NCBI GenBank assembly: GCA_002786025.1
Contig: NHNW01000028.1
Span: forward strand, 372,001-436,000
DNA: 64,000 bases
Origin: Zasmidium citrigriseum
Taxonomy: Eukaryota; Ascomycota; Dothideomycetes; Mycosphaerellales; Mycosphaerellaceae
Direction of reading: 5' to 3'
Position numbers and translations under genes: made by a program. Shown here in pieces: positions 45,892 to 57,200 of the stretch (the first letter of the stretch is position 1; every line of letters begins with the position of its first letter). The notes under the pieces are model-generated. The model was not told the DNA's origin. It did not search any database and was given only the letters and a program-made list of their open reading frames with translations.

Positions 45892-48389
45892 GACCTAGGG
45901 CGCCTAGCTAGGCCTAGCGGCTTCCTACCCTATTCTTACGGCCTAGCTATGCCTTATCTACGTCTAATAGTAGAGAGTTATTACGGTAGAAGCCTTAAGG
46001 GAGAGAACCTCCTACTTACTACGCTACCTTAACGTAATTACTATACTAAAGGAGAACTAAGCTATACGTTATAGCACTCGAGCCGTGCCTTATAATCTAG
46101 TAGGCTAAAGTAGGAGAACTCGTTATTAGAATTAGAACGATCGCCTAATACTCGTCGTCGAGGACGCTAGGGACGACTCCCTACTCGAATACCTTTACGG
46201 CTTATTAGTTTTAAGCGCCTAGGAAGTCTAATATACTAATAGCGAAGTCTGCTCGGTGAAATCCTACGATAGCTACTAGGCCCTCTAGATCGATAGTAGC
46301 CTCGACAGATATCCTAACCTCTAGAATACTAACTATATATACAATCGCGCTAAGATATCGCTAGAAAGTCTTCGAGTTATGTTACTTCCGAATAACTTCT
46401 ATAGATATGTCGTCGGTGCTAGTTATAATACTAATAACCTTAACTAATAATAGGAAGGCTATATAATAAGGCCGCGGCCGCTACTACGCGGCGCCTTCGT
46501 TACTAGTTTAGTTATCTAGCTACGACGTACTACTACGGTTACGAACACGACGTTTCCGCGGACGGACCTAAGTAGTATTACTAGAATAAGCGCTATAGTA
46601 TAGTAGCGTACGTTAGCTATTAGGTACCTTAGTACGAAGGCTAGACCTATAGCGAATACTCCTAGTATATCCTTCGCGATACGTTCTCGTCGATTCGGAT
46701 CGTAGAGAACAGTTAGGACTCTATACGAATCTAGGAATATCTAAACTACTACTAAGGTATCTATAAACTCGAAGGGTACGACTATATAACCTATATCTAT
46801 AGCTACGAATTTTGCTATCTTTGCTATTAACGATATCTCTAAGAGTTAGATATTCTAGGTATTATACTAATCCGCTATCGCTCGACTTACCGCTATCGAA
46901 ATACGGACTTGGAGGGGTTTAGCGTTACTAGGATAACCTAGAATAATCTCTTTAGAGAGGAGTAGGAGCTCGAATTTGTTAATAACGAGGCCCGCGCTAC
47001 TACTACTCTCTATTTCCTTTAAGACGGAGACGACGTGCAAACGTAGCGATTAGTCGTCTATCGAGATACCTTTGCGGAGTAAGCTTAGGCATAGTCGTAG
47101 AGGAAGCCGTGTTAATAACATAGTAATTAAGCCTAATAGGTAGAAGTATACTTTAAAAGGACATAACTACTAATAAAGTTATATACTACCCTATCGCTAT
47201 ACGTAAAGGGTAATATATATAACATAACTAGGCGCTAAGGCAGTCTAACGTTTAGGAGGAGTTTAGAACTAACGCCTAGTTATTTTATTATTCGTGTCTA
47301 CTAGTAAAGGCCTCGCTAACGATACTTAGAAGAGTCGTCGTAACGTCTCTAGGAACCTACTAATCCCCCTATTTAATAAGATTATCGTCTCTATTAATAT
47401 TAAAATAAGTAACGTAAGCTCTATAGTCCCTCGCTCTCTAGATATACTCCGCTATAGGGAATATACGAGTAGAAGTCCCTACGACAAGTATAAGATTAAC
47501 TCGAGGTACTTCCTCGAACTACCTATTAATACGTTATAGTTAAACCTTAGGGATTCGCTCGCCGAACTATATAATACCTAGACGTAACTAACTACGTATA
47601 TATTACGGGTACTAAGTAGGCATTTGTTTATATAGCCTAGCCCTACTTGTATATCCTTGCCCTCCCGCGGCTTTAGTAACTATCTCGAAACTATATATAT
47701 TGTCGTAACATCTAATCGTAAATAGTAAACTATATAGTTCTACTAGTCTTAAACGCTCGTACTCGGATCTTTAGGATAGACCTAATGCTCGTTAACTTAA
47801 GAACTTTAAAGCGTACTACGAAACTTACTATTAATATTTTAGGAAATAGTAAGAAAGTATAGGCTCCTTTACGCTAGATATATAAGAGCAAAGTGTGTAG
47901 TATTTAGCGTCGTATTACGGTAGACAGCCCTATAAGAGGCATAGTATTACGTAACTAGGTTAGGATATTATACAAAAGCTAATAGTATAGTATACTAGGC
48001 GGAATCTATGCCCGTAGGGGCTATACTACGGAAGGGGGGAACGCTAGACGGAACCGATAGACTAGCTCCTAGAAGTGCTAGTATATATTTCGATTCCGAT
48101 AGATACTGTCTAAGTGTTAACCTTTCGTATATACTAGAGAGGGTGATTTAGAGAGATAGAAGGACGAGGGAAGGCTATCTAGAAAGGCATAGAGGGTAAA
48201 GCGCTTCCCTAGAATAAGATAGCTAATTAGAATACTACACGTGTACGGGGGCCTTCTTCCGACCGCGCTTTCGACACTAACGTCTACCTCTTATCTTATT
48301 ATAACTATATACTTAGAATAGCATTTAGAGCCTTAGCTATTTCGCGGCGCGCTATTATAAAGTTTTATACCGACTAGTCTAGGGCTACA

Positions 48390-49020
48390 ATTAGCTAACA
48401 AGGGGCTAGCCTAGAGGTAGTTCGCGTTAGAGACCTTACTATTAAGTTTAGAAGAATTTTATACGACGAAGCCTTTAATTAATATAAAGCGTTATAGCTA
48501 CTTAATACCTTACCTTATAACCTAGGGATATTTCGGGTCCCGCGGGTATACGACTACTTTACTATCGAAGACTAGAGCTTTCTAGTTATATAGTATATTC
48601 TAGCTTAATATCCTTCTTCTATAGACTACGAGCTTCTTATTCTACGTATCGTAGTAGGACTTCGACTACTTTATAGTATTACTTAGTATATACTAGGTCT
48701 ATTACTGCTATCCGTATACTATAGCCTTATCTAGAACGATAATAATCCCGTTCGCGTAGTATCCGCTAAAGACTTAGAGATATATCTTAACTCGAGACTC
48801 GTTAACGAACCCTAGCGTTTCTTCTTATAGATACGACTATAGTATTTTACTACCTAGACGTTACGCCTCGAAATATTTTAATTTGCGAAGACGACTTATA
48901 CCTTATAGATTAGGAATCCGCGGGCTTTTACCCTCGATATTTCGAGCATTATGTTATAGTATTAAATTGTAGTAGTAATAGTAGAGACTATACCTTCTCT
49001 ACTATACTAGAAAGTGCTAT
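48390..49020 (+). pseudogene. RIP-killed APH-family (aminoglycoside phosphotransferase fold) kinase
   Basis: The plus-strand frame near 48,845-48,950 reads FYYLDVTPRNILICEDDLY followed by LID, stop, ESAGFYPRYFEH. It matches the fungal APH pattern H-x-D-x-x-P-R-N-I-L and I-D-W-E-x-A-G-x-x-P, with the Trp as TAG and the catalytic-loop His as Tyr. Upstream, the region has the expected length for the N-lobe but many stops. These proteins are abundant and variable in filamentous fungi; their substrates are mostly unknown. Confidence 0.75.
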
Positions 49021-49273
49021 TAGTATAGAAGAGCCTCTTCGTTAGTCTTAGGCCGAAGGTCTGTCGCTTATACGACAAGTAATTAGTAATAATCTTTAAT
49101 ACAACTTATAGGCTATAGAGAAATCTAGACATACTATAGTAACTAATTCGTACCTAGTTATCTAAACTTAACGAAACGTAAACGCAAACGTAAATATATA
49201 GTAGACCCTAAAATTGCTATAGAGGAGTAGTAGTGTTAGCTTAGCTAGGAAGCTAAGATAGCTTGCTTTACTA

Positions 49274-49318
49274 TTCGTCGTTAGTCTCTTCGTCGTTAGT
49301 TTCTTCGTCGTCCTTCTC
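49274..49318. repeat. Three 15-bp repeats encoding an acidic tail on the minus strand
   Basis: Units of TTCGTCGTTAGTCTC are repeated three times with point differences. On the minus strand they read DDEETNDEETNDE and then a stop, preceded by LTSEREK. The upstream minus-strand frame (to about 49,600) has a helical, Leu/Arg-rich pattern (RLRALRNRLETLD). This suggests the C-terminal end of a decayed gene whose family I do not recognise. Confidence 0.55.
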
Positions 49319-50625
49319 TCGCTCGGACGTAAGGGTAGCGCCTTCCTACCTTAATACCTAATAGTTATAAACGATACTATCTATATACTAACGAAGGAAA
49401 AGGTATCGTTCTAGGGCCTTACGAGTAGACATATTAACCTCCTAGAAACTAGTAGAGCAGATCTATCGTTAGATCGTGTCTATAGAAGTATACTCTAAGC
49501 TAGGCGCTTGCAATCTACGAAATACACTAATTGCCTAGTCGAGGGTTTCTAAGCGGTTGCGTAAAGCTCTAAGTCTACTATCCTAAATCCCTATTACTAC
49601 CTATTACGTCGTACGTACGTTAAATGTACCTAGTCTAATTCGCTACGGACGCGGTTCCCTACGTATTAACCTCTTAAATAGAAGTTTAAGGATAAGATCC
49701 CCGAACACCTAAGGCGGGATCTACTACTTAGTTACTATAATATATACGACGACAATCCTGTCTAGATTAGCGCGTAGCTATAGAACGAGCGAACCTAAAC
49801 GCACCTATAGAAGCGAAACTAATACCGCTATTTGTAAACGTATATTAATCTAGAGACCTTTCGGTTAGAGTTTAGCGCACGATTCTTCGCGTAAAGTCTA
49901 ATTAAACTAGTACCCTAATACTCTTAATCTTAGTATTGCTTTGTTAATAGTTCTTCGCTTGTATATTAAGCTCCCCGTTAATATGTTTACTATTAGTTCT
50001 TATATTAATCTATACTAACTTGCCCTAGTTATAGTAAAGATAGATTGTTATATAGTTCTTACTCTCGTCCTCCACCTCGTGCGCCCTAGTATTATAAATT
50101 ATAAATCGCACTTTACGTACGTTTATGTCTTAAATATAATTAAGAGATACGCGGCTTATTTTTAAGGCAGGTAGAGTAAAATGTAATATAGTAAAAGAAG
50201 ATGTAAACGTTAAAAGAGTAGTATTAAATAGAAAACACCTTAACGTACGTAGGAGGAAATATATATTAACGCTTTAGTCCTAGTAGCCCTAGGCGCTATA
50301 ACACTCTAATACGTCTAGCGCCGTTTGTTTTAATATAGTATTCTTAACTAAAGACTGCCTACGCGTTAGTATATTCTACGGTAGTATACTACTATACTAA
50401 GCTTAATAGTTACTATAATTACTAGTTAACTTCGAATAAATAATACCTTTCGCTTATAGGCCCTTAGGCTACTATAAGCTACTAAAACAAAGTAGGATTT
50501 TCGTTAACTTCGTTAACATATTAACACTTTCTATTCGCCGCTTAATTAAGTATTCGCAAGTTCGTAAGCGAGGAATGTTTCACCGTATAGTATAAGCCCT
50601 AAGTAGGAGCCGTAAGCTTAATAGG

Positions 50626-50677
50626 AACGCTAGGCCTCGGCGGGAGCGCTAGGCCTCGGCGGGAGCGCTAGGTTTTT
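50626..50677. repeat. Short 19-bp tandem repeat
   Basis: AGCGCTAGGCCTCGGCGGG occurs twice in full (the first copy starts AACGC), followed by a partial third copy. The units are GC-rich and much less mutated than the surrounding DNA. Confidence 0.7.
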
Positions 50678-50699
50678 GCGAGAACACACTATCTATGTA

Positions 50700-52180
50700 G
50701 TAACACTTTAATTAATTTCGGGCGTTGCGTCTAGATTCTTAACTAGAAATCCTAACGATAAGCTATAATACTAGTACTTATTTACCTAAGCTACTATGCC
50801 CCTTAATGTAATTAACCTAGATTTAGCCTTAAGCCGGCCTTCTTACGATACTATAGTATAGAATATTTAAAGTATCCGCGTAAGCCCTTTAATAAGTAAA
50901 TAAAACTTCTTTGCCGTAAGATTGCGATAAGCTATTCTAGATTATAGCGAACTTCTTCTATTAGTAGTTCGTTTTCTCGGGCGCGTCTAGTATCTATAGT
51001 GCTACGATCGCAAATTTCCTTCTTAAACGCGCTTCGCTAGGTAGCCTACTAGGACTTAAGCTAAGTAATTTACAAGAATTTGGCGTGCAAAATTCGCCTA
51101 GCAAGGTGCTTTACGCTCGATAGGTCCTATACTAGATAATAGCGCTCCTTCTTCTATAAGTTTATTAGGTTATCGAGCCGTCTTACTAGGTCTAGAAAGT
51201 TAGGCTATCTAAGAAGCGGCTAAAGTCTTGCCGTTAAATCGATCTTAGCTATATCTAAGTCGGCCTCTAAGAATAACCTTATCCTTATAATATCTCGTTA
51301 AAAGTAATACTAGAATAGCTAAGCTAGCGTCGAAAAAGTCGTTATGCGGGAGGAGATAGACTACCCCTTAGCGGGTATCCGCGGTATAGCTATTAGCCGT
51401 AATATGTTCTAGAGGCGTAGGTCTCGGAATATGTTAGTTAGTAAGCAATAATAGGCGGTCCTAACGTACTAACTAGGGGCGGTACAAGTATTCCCCTATA
51501 TATATAGACCTTAGTACTAATCTATAAGTAGAATTAATACTAATACCTCGCTCGCGTATTAGAATTACGAGCTTAGGGGTAGACTATAGCCTAAGTAGTC
51601 TTATTCGTTGTAGTCTATTCAATAGCTAGGATTTGCGGGTGCGCTTATAACTCTAACGTACGAATATATTAGTGCTAGAGCGACGTAGCTAGGTTATAGA
51701 TTAACTATTAAAGTACCTCCCGCCGCTCCCGCGATAATAATAGAGTGCATTCGTAGAAGGCCTATCTAGCCGTACTAGGGACATTGTTTTAAAAGTAGTA
51801 GGTTAATAGAAGATCTCTTATAGCCTCCGAATACCTTAGTAAGATACCTAACTTTTTGCGAGAACGCTATACCTATACGAAAAGCTAGCGTCCTTACGGA
51901 AACTTTCGAATCTCGCTCTCTAGTAAGGCCGAGTATATTAGGATATAGGAGTAGCTCTACGATTTTCGATAATATTTAAGAACAATCTTCTATCTATCTC
52001 TAATCTCACGTGTAAGGCGGCTACTAATAGTGCTTTAAGCTAGTACAACCGACTACCGTTTAATAGTTTAGTACTATAAACTTACTCGGAGCTCGCGGTC
52101 GCGGGGCAGCCTATTCTTACTTTACGTTATCGCTTAGGAGGGTCGAAATATTCGGGTAATAACTCGTCTATCGAAGTGTC
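50700..52180. other. Mutated sequence with a decayed minus-strand frame
   Basis: The minus strand between about 51,000 and 51,620 keeps a readable frame with motifs LAILVLLLTRYYKDKVILRG, KTLAAS and EEGALLSSIGPIERKAPC. It lies downstream of the DUF7924-like relic on the same strand. I do not recognise the protein. Confidence 0.35.
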
Positions 52181-52239
52181 TAAGTTAAAAGAACCGTTCG
52201 TAGTCGATAACGAGTAATTTATATTACTTCGTATTCCGC

Positions 52240-53560
52240 TAGAGGGGCTAATACGTATAGGTAATTTTTAAACAACGGCGTTCGCTTTAGCGATAAGAGT
52301 ATTCTACTACTCCTTGCTAAAATCTCTATAGTTATAATATACTACTACTCCTTAGCGAAAGGCGTTTACATTTCTAGTTATAGAGAAGCTGTCTAATTAG
52401 GTAATAAAGTAGTCCGTTCCGCTAGTAGTAGACTGCCTTAGATAAGTCGTATACAATTTTAATTACCCGTCGTAGTAGGACGATAAGGCGCTATACGTAT
52501 TTCTATCGTATACTAGGACGTCGTATCTATAGTTCTGTAGCTAAAACATAGCTTAGGCACTAACTACTTTGTCGTAGGTTACCTATCGCTAGGCAATATC
52601 TAGTCGTCTAGAAGCACTCTTACCTTTAAGAAAGCAATTAAGCGCGGCTAGTAGACTCGTGTTGTTAGACGGAACGATATATTTACTAAGATTAGTATAA
52701 ACGCGTAAGTCGATCTACTCTAGGCGCGACCTATAGTACAAATTAGGCTTTAGTGTTATTATATTTGCTTCGAACTTTTCTATATTAGAGAATCTCTTGT
52801 CCTAGGCGGTCTTGTAGATTTTGTCTATATTCCCTACGATAACTAGAATTACGCTTACTATAGCTTTCGCTTCGGATTATACGCGGTTATTAAGCTCCTA
52901 GAAAGCTTTAAAGTCGTTATCTTAGAATGCCGAAGGTGAAAGAGAGGTATAGTATCGATTAAGTACTTCCCTTATCTTTACGAAGTTATTAGGCTTTAGT
53001 AGCTAGTTACCGTTAGCTATACGGAAGGATATTAAGTAGACGCCGTTATTAGTAAGGATCTACTTAAATTGAGGATTATATAGTCTAGTTGTACTAGTCT
53101 TAGTAGTAGAGCTACTACTTGCTCGATTAGAGCCGCGAGTTCTCTTACCTATATATAATTTCGATTTGCCTATACTCGCGGATACGGATAGCGGGGCGGC
53201 GTACTATTCTAGCCGTTAGCTCGAACGTATCTTCTTTCGTAGAAAGACATACTCCTCGAAGGTAGCTTAGATCTAGTCCGCCGTCTCGTACAAGACTAGT
53301 AAGCTAATAAGTATCTAATCGTAATAGCCTACTCGTACGTTAGCTCTAGCCTTAGCCTTATGTAGATCTTTAAGAATCCTACTAAGTTATCTAGCGTTCG
53401 AACTCTCTTAAGGCCTTACGAGTAAGAGTAATCTTCGAAAGCTTATTCTAGACCTTAGGAGGGTAGGTTATTCTCCTTCTCTTCGTACTAGATTAGTACG
53501 CGTCGTTAGAGGTTTCGTCTTAATAGCGCTTTCGTTAGCGGGTCCGAGGGTCTAATATAA
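52240..53560 (-). pseudogene. RIP-killed member of a widespread fungal family of unknown function (DUF7924-like)
   Basis: The minus strand carries nearly the whole of a protein family that is repeated in many Dothideomycete and Eurotiomycete genomes. In order: ILKDLHKAKARANVR and TAD-x-I-x-ATFEEYV near 53.3-53.4 kb; a Ser/Thr-Lys linker (KLYIGKRTRGS); YNPQFK-x-ILTNNGVY; the block KPNNFVKIREVLNR-YYTSLSPSAF; KPNLYYRSRLE; YIVPSNNTSLLAALNCFLKG; YDVLVYDRNTYSALSSYYDG; and LYTTYLRQSTTSGTDYF, VNAFR, YYNYRDFSKE at the C-terminal end near 52.3 kb. All stops are of the RIP type. The family name is from memory and needs a search. It is divergent from the kinase relic that starts 270 bp away. Confidence 0.7.
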
Positions 53561-53829
53561 GGACGTAGCGATAATAGGAAGGTAGGGTAATTATATATAG
53601 GTAATAGTAAAGTTAGCTAGATATTAGTAGCGGTACGCGCGACGCGGAGAACCTCGATTAGCTCGCTCGTACGGGGATAATTAGGCCTTAGCTATCTAAT
53701 CTATAAGCGCTAAGGGCGCCTCGAGCAATAGAGACAAGTAGGATTTTCCCGTTATCCTTTCGACTTATTAAGCTTACTATAACCTTATAGACCTATTCCT
53801 TTAGAAGATATAGGAGAGGCCTATTTATA

Positions 53830-54815
53830 GGAGATACGTCTTACGGAGGAAGATTAGAGAGGGAGGTTATAGTATCGTATTTCTTAGTACCGATTTATGT
53901 TCCCGTGTCTTCTTACGTATACTAAACTTATAAAGCACGATAGGAACAGATCTTCGCTCTAGCTAGGAGGTAGCCCTTAAGCTAGAGTATAAGCGTACGT
54001 AATATTCTATTCTAGAGGAAGAATTCTTAAGGTTTAATATACTTTAGTAAAGCTTAGGCTTTCCCTAACTATACTAGTTTAGGCGACACGACGACTTTAA
54101 TATAATAGTTTTCGAGCTACTTAGGCTAAGTCTTAAAGACCTCTTCGCCTTTTATAGGCGCCGTTTCTTACTAAAAACAATTGTGTTAATTATGGATTAA
54201 ATTCTAGAACGTCTAGAAGAACTATATAGTTATAGTATTGTTTACCGCGATATAAAGCCCTAAAACTTCTTACTTAGGAAAGGACGATACGGCAATTTAG
54301 TATATGTTACTAATCTAGGACTCGTAGAGCTCTATACGAAGCCTGCCCCTAATCCTAACAACTCGAGGCCTTCCTAGTATAGTTTAATCGGCACTACTAG
54401 GTATACTAGTATATATACGTATAAGGGACAACGTAAGTACGGGCGTCGAAGTTATTACATAGACGCTAATATTATATTAGTATTGTATCTACGGGACGAC
54501 CTAGAATCCCTAGGATATATAATAATATATTTCGCGAATAGAATACTCCCTTAGTAAGGATTAGGAGCTTAAGATAGTAGGGAAGGTATAGCGGTAACAA
54601 GCATAAAAAGGTCGATAGAGGTATAGCGGCTTTGTCGCGGACTACTAGTAGAATTCGTCTAATTTATATAGTATATACAAGCGCTACAACTAGGGGATAT
54701 ACTAGATTACTAGCAGATAAGACAGCTATTCTAGCGACTAGCCGAGCGCTACGAGTAGGTATACGATAACATATTTAACTAGACCGTACGACTTCTTCCT
54801 CCGAAAGGAACGAGC
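53830..54815 (+). pseudogene. RIP-killed casein kinase 1-like protein kinase
   Basis: A full-length kinase relic. The glycine-rich loop reads YVLRRKIREGGYSIVFLSTD, the lysine strand EVALKLEYKR, the hinge region IIVFELLRPSLKDLF, and the catalytic loop YRDIKPQNFLLRKGRYGN, where CK1 has HRDIKPDNFL. Then follow LYTKP, LIGTTRYTSIY, the CK1-specific RDDLESLGYIIIYF and RILP, and the C-terminal YDFFLR-adjacent region with EFVQF-like and YEYRYD-like patterns. DFG reads NLG. The CK1-typical HRDIKPDN, GTARYAS and RDDLESLGY motifs make the family call secure. Cellular CK1 genes are essential and few, so a copy inside a mutated repeat is notable. Confidence 0.85.
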
Positions 54816-54899
54816 TAATAAGGATACTAACATAACCTAGTACTTCTATTTATAACCTATTAAGTTTCTCTATACGAAACCGCGGTAAGAACCCGCTTT

Positions 54900-56700
54900 T
54901 GCCTTCCTCCCTATTACTTCCTAACATAATATAATAGTTACCTAGGCGGGCGGTATATTATCGCGTATAGAGGCTACGTACTCGTACTCGTAGAAGGCGT
55001 ACGAGGTACGGTAAAGCTCCTTATAGATATAACACTTTAAATATATACGATCGTTAGATAGCCCGCTCCTATAGTCGACTTAGTAATATTAGCGTATATG
55101 TTTATCCTTAGGAAATATAAGCTCGTAGTAAGGATAGGTAGTAAACGTAACCTAGTCGGCGAGGCCTCTAAGAGCACTTTTAGAGATAGTGCCTAAATGC
55201 GTTCGTACGCTATACCTATACTCGCGGAGATAGGCTAATAATCTAATCGTACTATCTAATCGCTATTAGTATACTTGTCTAGTCTACGTATTCGGGAGTC
55301 TATAAGAGTACCCTTTTTAGCTTAGGTCCTAGTTTATAGGCGGGCCTAACGATTTAGACGAGTTGTAGCCCTAAAGGTGTTTCCGTAGGTTATATAGCCT
55401 TATACTAATATAGCTATAGTTTAGCTCGTTATAATAGTAGTATAAGATATATATATTCCAAGATCCTAGATCTTTCTTATTAAGAGTACTACGAGGGAAC
55501 CTAGTCTTGTAAGACAAGTTATAGTTATGTCTGTCGCGAAGGTAATTAGCGAGTTCTTCGTTACTATTTATACTAATATTGCAAAGCCCGTAATAGTACA
55601 TAGTAGATATTGTAATTTAGCTTGTATTAAAGAATAGATATAAAGGTTAAGGTAACAAGTTATCTACCGTAAAGTACGCTCTCTATATTAGTTATGTAAG
55701 AAGTAGCACTAATCGTATCCGCCTCGATTAACGTAGAGACTCTAACTTAAAACGTTACCGAGCGGCCGGCTCTTAAGCTTTCTCGTCGTCGGGCCTTCTA
55801 CTAAGATTTTAACGAAGCTCGAAGGTTATACGCCTTAGTACTAGTAGGAGGACAGCGTATGCCGTCTAGTCCCTTAGCGTCGATTCCAAAAAGGGCCGTA
55901 TACTATATAGTAGGCTAAATAGCTTTTAGGAGCCACCTATAGCTAAGAGGTCTAGCGGATTAGCGAACCTTCCTTACCTCCTTATAGCTTGTAATCTATA
56001 AGTAATCTCGATCTTAGTTAAACTTGTTTGCTACGAGAATAGCTAGAGCCGTTAGATTAGGCGAAAACATATAAAGTAATAAGAATACCTATATAGGCTA
56101 ACGCTTAAGCTCTATAGAATAATAGTTCTAACCGTAGGCTTATAACGTCTATATAAGCAGCGAACGAATAGCGAGCGTTTCGGACAAACTTTTACTTATA
56201 TCTATTCGCTATCGATTCCTAGTTATACTCGAGTAAGGGATCTAGCCTTATATATAGCTTAAGTTCTCTATAGCCGTACTAATTAAACATATCGTAGTCT
56301 ATACCAAGCCACCTAGATAACTAAGCTAGAATAGCTATCGAAAACACATTTCTAGGCCGCACGTAAGAAATACTACACACATTTTGTAGTTACTTCGTCG
56401 TAATATTCTTATTAAGAAGGAAACATATATTCTCGAAGATATAGCTCGTATGAAGAAGATAACTTTATAGTAAACGGAAAGCTTGTTTAGAGTAAGATCT
56501 TTTCTCTAGAGCTATTACTACGCGTATATCTTAGAACTAAAACAAAAGAGCTAGTATACGCAAATTAAGGGAACAGATAGAACTTTTAGCTACGTTTAAT
56601 TACGGTCTAAACAATTAGACTAACGCTGTTCTATAGTCGCGGGTAACTAGAAGTATATAATAGTCTATACTAAATCTTAGTCTAGACAAATCGATTATAA
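54900..56700 (-). other. Mutated sequence with a zinc-finger-like minus-strand fragment
   Basis: The minus strand at 55371-55601 keeps an open frame of 76 codons with the spacing of a C2H2 finger (GLCNISINSNEELANYL followed by RDRH, Tyr standing where Cys or His would be). The frame continues to the left as SLGPPINQDLS and IRLLAYLREYRYSVRTH. It may be the C-terminal part of the Zn2Cys6 factor relic upstream, or a separate gene. Not identified. Confidence 0.35.
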
Positions 56701-56889
56701 ACCCTTAAAGCTAACTCTAATAGTCTAATATTCCTCGGAAGATACTAGTAAGAAAGCTATCGCACTCTACGTAGTTATATAGGCGTATCTTAGCGTTACC
56801 CGTCCTAGTTACTATATATATACAATACTATTGCTAGGTATTATGCCTATAGCTTATGTGCTCTTAATAAGCTATTAACGGGAAAAGGG

Positions 56890-57200
56890 GCGGGCCCGCG
56901 TCTATATTAACGTATAGAAAGCTAGGGTTAATTAAACTCGTACGTCCCTCTAAATGCTTTTCGAGTCCCTATAGTCTTGCCTTAACTACCTTAAGTTATT
57001 AATTAAGGTTCTAAATAGACATGTCTATTACTGTTATAAGAGTAGTAAGTTTAGCTATAGCGGCATCGTGATTCGAGTATCTCGATAGAGATTAGTCGTC
57101 CCGATAGCACTCTAGACTATCGCGGTAGTAGCTTTCGTATAGAGTACCCTAGTCGTATTTTCGTTTACGCTTCTAATAGCCGTTACAAGCCTAAGAGAGT
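56890..57200 (-). pseudogene. RIP-killed Zn2Cys6 transcription factor, N-terminal part
   Basis: On the minus strand near 57,085-57,195 the frame reads ACNGYQKRKRKYDQGTLYES and then YYRDSLECY. Restoring Tyr to Cys where RIP would change TGC to TAC or TGT to TAT gives the six-cysteine spacing C-x2-C-x6-C-x5-C-x2-C-x6-C of fungal binuclear zinc clusters, with the basic RKRK patch between cysteines 2 and 3. A coiled-coil-like helix follows (AKLTTLITVIDMS, LKVVKARLQGLEKHL), as is usual in Gal4-type dimerisation. The C-terminal regulatory region probably extends to the left of 56,890 but is too decayed to define. Confidence 0.65.

Noticed and set aside
55371..55601. C2H2 zinc finger gene in the RIP block
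   Set aside because: Only one finger-like spacing, which depends on undoing mutations; kept only as a note in the region entry.
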